Positions 6,420 through 7,609 of a DNA stretch of 7,609 nucleotides are shown here, piece by piece; positions within the stretch are counted from its first letter, which is position 1, and the number at the start of each line of letters is the position of its first letter. The stretch is from Geoglobus sp. (lineage in GTDB: Archaea; Halobacteriota; Archaeoglobi; Archaeoglobales; Archaeoglobaceae). The notes under the pieces are model-generated. The model was not told the DNA's origin, ran no database searches, and saw only the letters and a list, made by a program, of their open reading frames with translations. The stretch is taken from the NCBI GenBank assembly GCA_027019885.1, contig JALUWC010000461.1, positions 1 through 7,609 on the forward strand, in the 5' to 3' direction. Position numbers and translations under genes: made by a program.

Positions 6420-6448
6420 AAAATTAAAATTGTGGGGTTGAAAAAAGA
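6420..6448 (-). terminator. U-tract terminator after the ppsA-like gene
   Basis: On the minus strand the first bases after the ppsA-like stop are TCTTTTTT (6441-6448). A second T-rich stretch, AATTTTAATTTTT, follows at about 6420-6432. Oligo-U runs without a hairpin are typical archaeal termination signals. Termination may be partial, leaving some read-through into ppsB. Confidence 0.5.
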
Positions 6449-7609
6449 TCATTCTTCAGCTCTCTTAACAATCGTCACAACACCAGTGTTTCCATCAACC
6501 CTTATCACATCCCCAGTTTTTATCACCTGAGTTGCCACACCGGTTCCAGTAACTGATGGCAATCCATATTCCCTGCAAACAATTGCAGCATGGCTCGTCA
6601 GTCCACCAATATCGGTTACAGCGGCTTTTATTTTGGTAAACACGGGAGCCCAGCTCGGATTTGTGTTGGGACACACCAGGATTTCCCCCTCTCCCACTTC
6701 TGTGATCTCATCAAGGAATCTTATCACCCTCGCCTTCCCCTCTACAACTCCCGATGATGCTGCAAAGCCCTTTACTTCTGTAACATCCTCCGGACGGTAG
6801 GCCACTCCCTTTATCCACTCACTCACCTTGTCCTGGGTTATGCCCCACAGCATGACCGTGAAAGGCTCAGCAATTTCCTCAGGAACCGTGCCAAGAGCTG
6901 GAGGGGGAGTCCAGTTTCTTGCTGTTTCAAGAATCTTCATTCTTTTTCCCGCAATTTCCTTCCAGTGCTCAGCCCTTGGTGGAACATTTTCTCCAAGAGC
7001 CCATGCAGTTACAAGATCCTCTATGATCATCGGAATCTCGAATCTGTTGAAGAGAAATATGTCATCCGTCTCTTTCAGCATTCCATATCTGACGAAGAGC
7101 TTTCCAAACTCTCTCATCTTCTCAAATACGATGGTGTGGAACCAGTGCTCTACCCAGAAAAGATGATTTTCGGCATAGCTGTATATCCGCCTCACATAAT
7201 CATATGCCTGATCGAAAGCATTTCTGTCATCTTCATTCTTTATGAGGTTTCTGTATTCCCTGACAAGCTCATCTCTCTTCTTATGGATCTCATCAATATC
7301 TCTTTCAACGCTTCCTCCTCCCTCAATGGTTTCAATGTAGCTCTTCAGGTATTCGAATGGCACACTCAGTGTGTTTACCCAGCTTCCCTCGTAATGGAAC
7401 CATCCACTTCCGCATGAAACATAGAACCACGGGTCTTTTGCCTCTTCAAAAGCTCTAAGCCACTCTCTTCCCTCTGAAAATGCACTGAGCTCCTCTATTT
7501 TCTCATCAGGCGATTCATCTGACTTCAGTATCTCTTTTACTCTGTCCCCAAGCGACACTGCAAGCCTTGCAAGCTTGGCCAACTCCTCCTGAGGGCGAAA
7601 CATCACCAC
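6449..7609 (-). CDS. ppsA: Phenylphosphate synthase subunit A-like, phosphohistidine domain (5' end beyond window)
   Basis: The C-terminal 386 residues of a larger protein. Most of the visible part is charged and probably helical, with no close relation to PEP synthase that I can recognise. The end is the PEP-synthase-type phosphohistidine swivel domain: GFAASSGVVEGKARVI (281-296), CPNTNPSWAPVF (313-324) and GGLTSHAAIVCREYGLPSV (335-353, window numbering). His340, coded at 6590-6592, is the expected phosphoryl carrier. The protein stops about 46 residues after this histidine, so the PEP-binding barrel of true PEP synthase is absent. That architecture matches the 70-kDa subunit of phenylphosphate synthase, which accepts phosphate from subunit B and passes it to phenol. 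The first codon in view is GTG (7607-7609). It is more likely an internal valine than the start, because the family is around 600 residues. The ppsB-like gene follows on the same strand after 109 nt. Confidence 0.82.
   Translation of the reverse strand: MVMFRPQEELAKLARLAVSLGDRVKEILKSDESPDEKIEELSAFSEGREWLRAFEEAKDPWFYVSCGSGWFHYEGSWVNTLSVPFEYLKSYIETIEGGGSVERDIDEIHKKRDELVREYRNLIKNEDDRNAFDQAYDYVRRIYSYAENHLFWVEHWFHTIVFEKMREFGKLFVRYGMLKETDDIFLFNRFEIPMIIEDLVTAWALGENVPPRAEHWKEIAGKRMKILETARNWTPPPALGTVPEEIAEPFTVMLWGITQDKVSEWIKGVAYRPEDVTEVKGFAASSGVVEGKARVIRFLDEITEVGEGEILVCPNTNPSWAPVFTKIKAAVTDIGGLTSHAAIVCREYGLPSVTGTGVATQVIKTGDVIRVDGNTGVVTIVKRAEE

Noticed and set aside
6965..7417. 150-codon plus-strand open frame opposite the ppsA-like gene
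   Set aside because: It is antisense to the ppsA-like coding region, and its product shows no domain. The minus-strand frame is continuous and ends in a clear swivel domain.
5260..7609. Housekeeping PEP synthase broken by a frameshift
   Set aside because: The two genes are in the wrong domain order for a split single gene (swivel-containing gene first), each has clean ends, the second has its own start signals, and no PEP-binding barrel is present.
7607..7609. GTG at the right edge as the true start of the ppsA-like gene
   Set aside because: It coincides with the window edge, and the family is about 600 residues, so it is more likely an internal valine codon.

Overview
The window looks like part of the chromosome of a thermophilic, anaerobic archaeon that degrades aromatic compounds. 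Archaeoglobaceae, in particular a Ferroglobus- or Geoglobus-like organism, is my best guess. The archaeal reading rests on AT-rich TATA boxes about 25 nt upstream of likely transcript starts, GGAGGTG ribosome-binding sites about 5 nt before several starts, frequent AGA/AGG and ATA codons, short or absent leaders, and U-tract rather than hairpin termination. The genus is inferred from gene content; no 16S or marker gene is present.

Layout: (1) 1-1383, minus strand: most of a benzoate-CoA ligase-family acyl-CoA synthetase, cut off by the left edge. (2) 1384-1512: a divergent promoter region with a TATA box on each strand and a 7-bp inverted repeat. (3) 1513-4827, plus strand: a tight four-gene operon for a branched-chain amino-acid type (HAAT/Liv) ABC importer: two ATPases (LivG, LivF) and two permeases (LivH, LivM). 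No solute-binding protein is in view. (4) 4830-5225, minus strand: a small VOC/glyoxalase-fold protein resembling methylmalonyl-CoA epimerase but with metal-ligand histidines replaced; it converges on livM with a 2-nt gap. (5) 5260-6339 and 6449-7609, minus strand: two pieces of a split phosphoenolpyruvate-synthase-like enzyme. One is the ATP-grasp domain; the other ends in the phosphohistidine swivel domain. This split matches subunits B and A of phenylphosphate synthase, which starts anaerobic phenol degradation.

Proposed logic, an inference from context: the Liv-type importer may take up an aromatic acid or related ring compound. The ligase activates benzoate or 4-hydroxybenzoate to its CoA thioester. 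The PpsA/PpsB pair phosphorylates phenol for later carboxylation to 4-hydroxybenzoate. The third phenylphosphate synthase subunit (CBS-domain PpsC), phenylphosphate carboxylase and benzoyl-CoA reductase are not in the window.

Several starts are non-ATG (GTG for livG, TTG for livF and ppsB). Coding density is high and no gene-free stretch exceeds about 130 nt. I saw no tRNA, rRNA, CRISPR array or insertion sequence.
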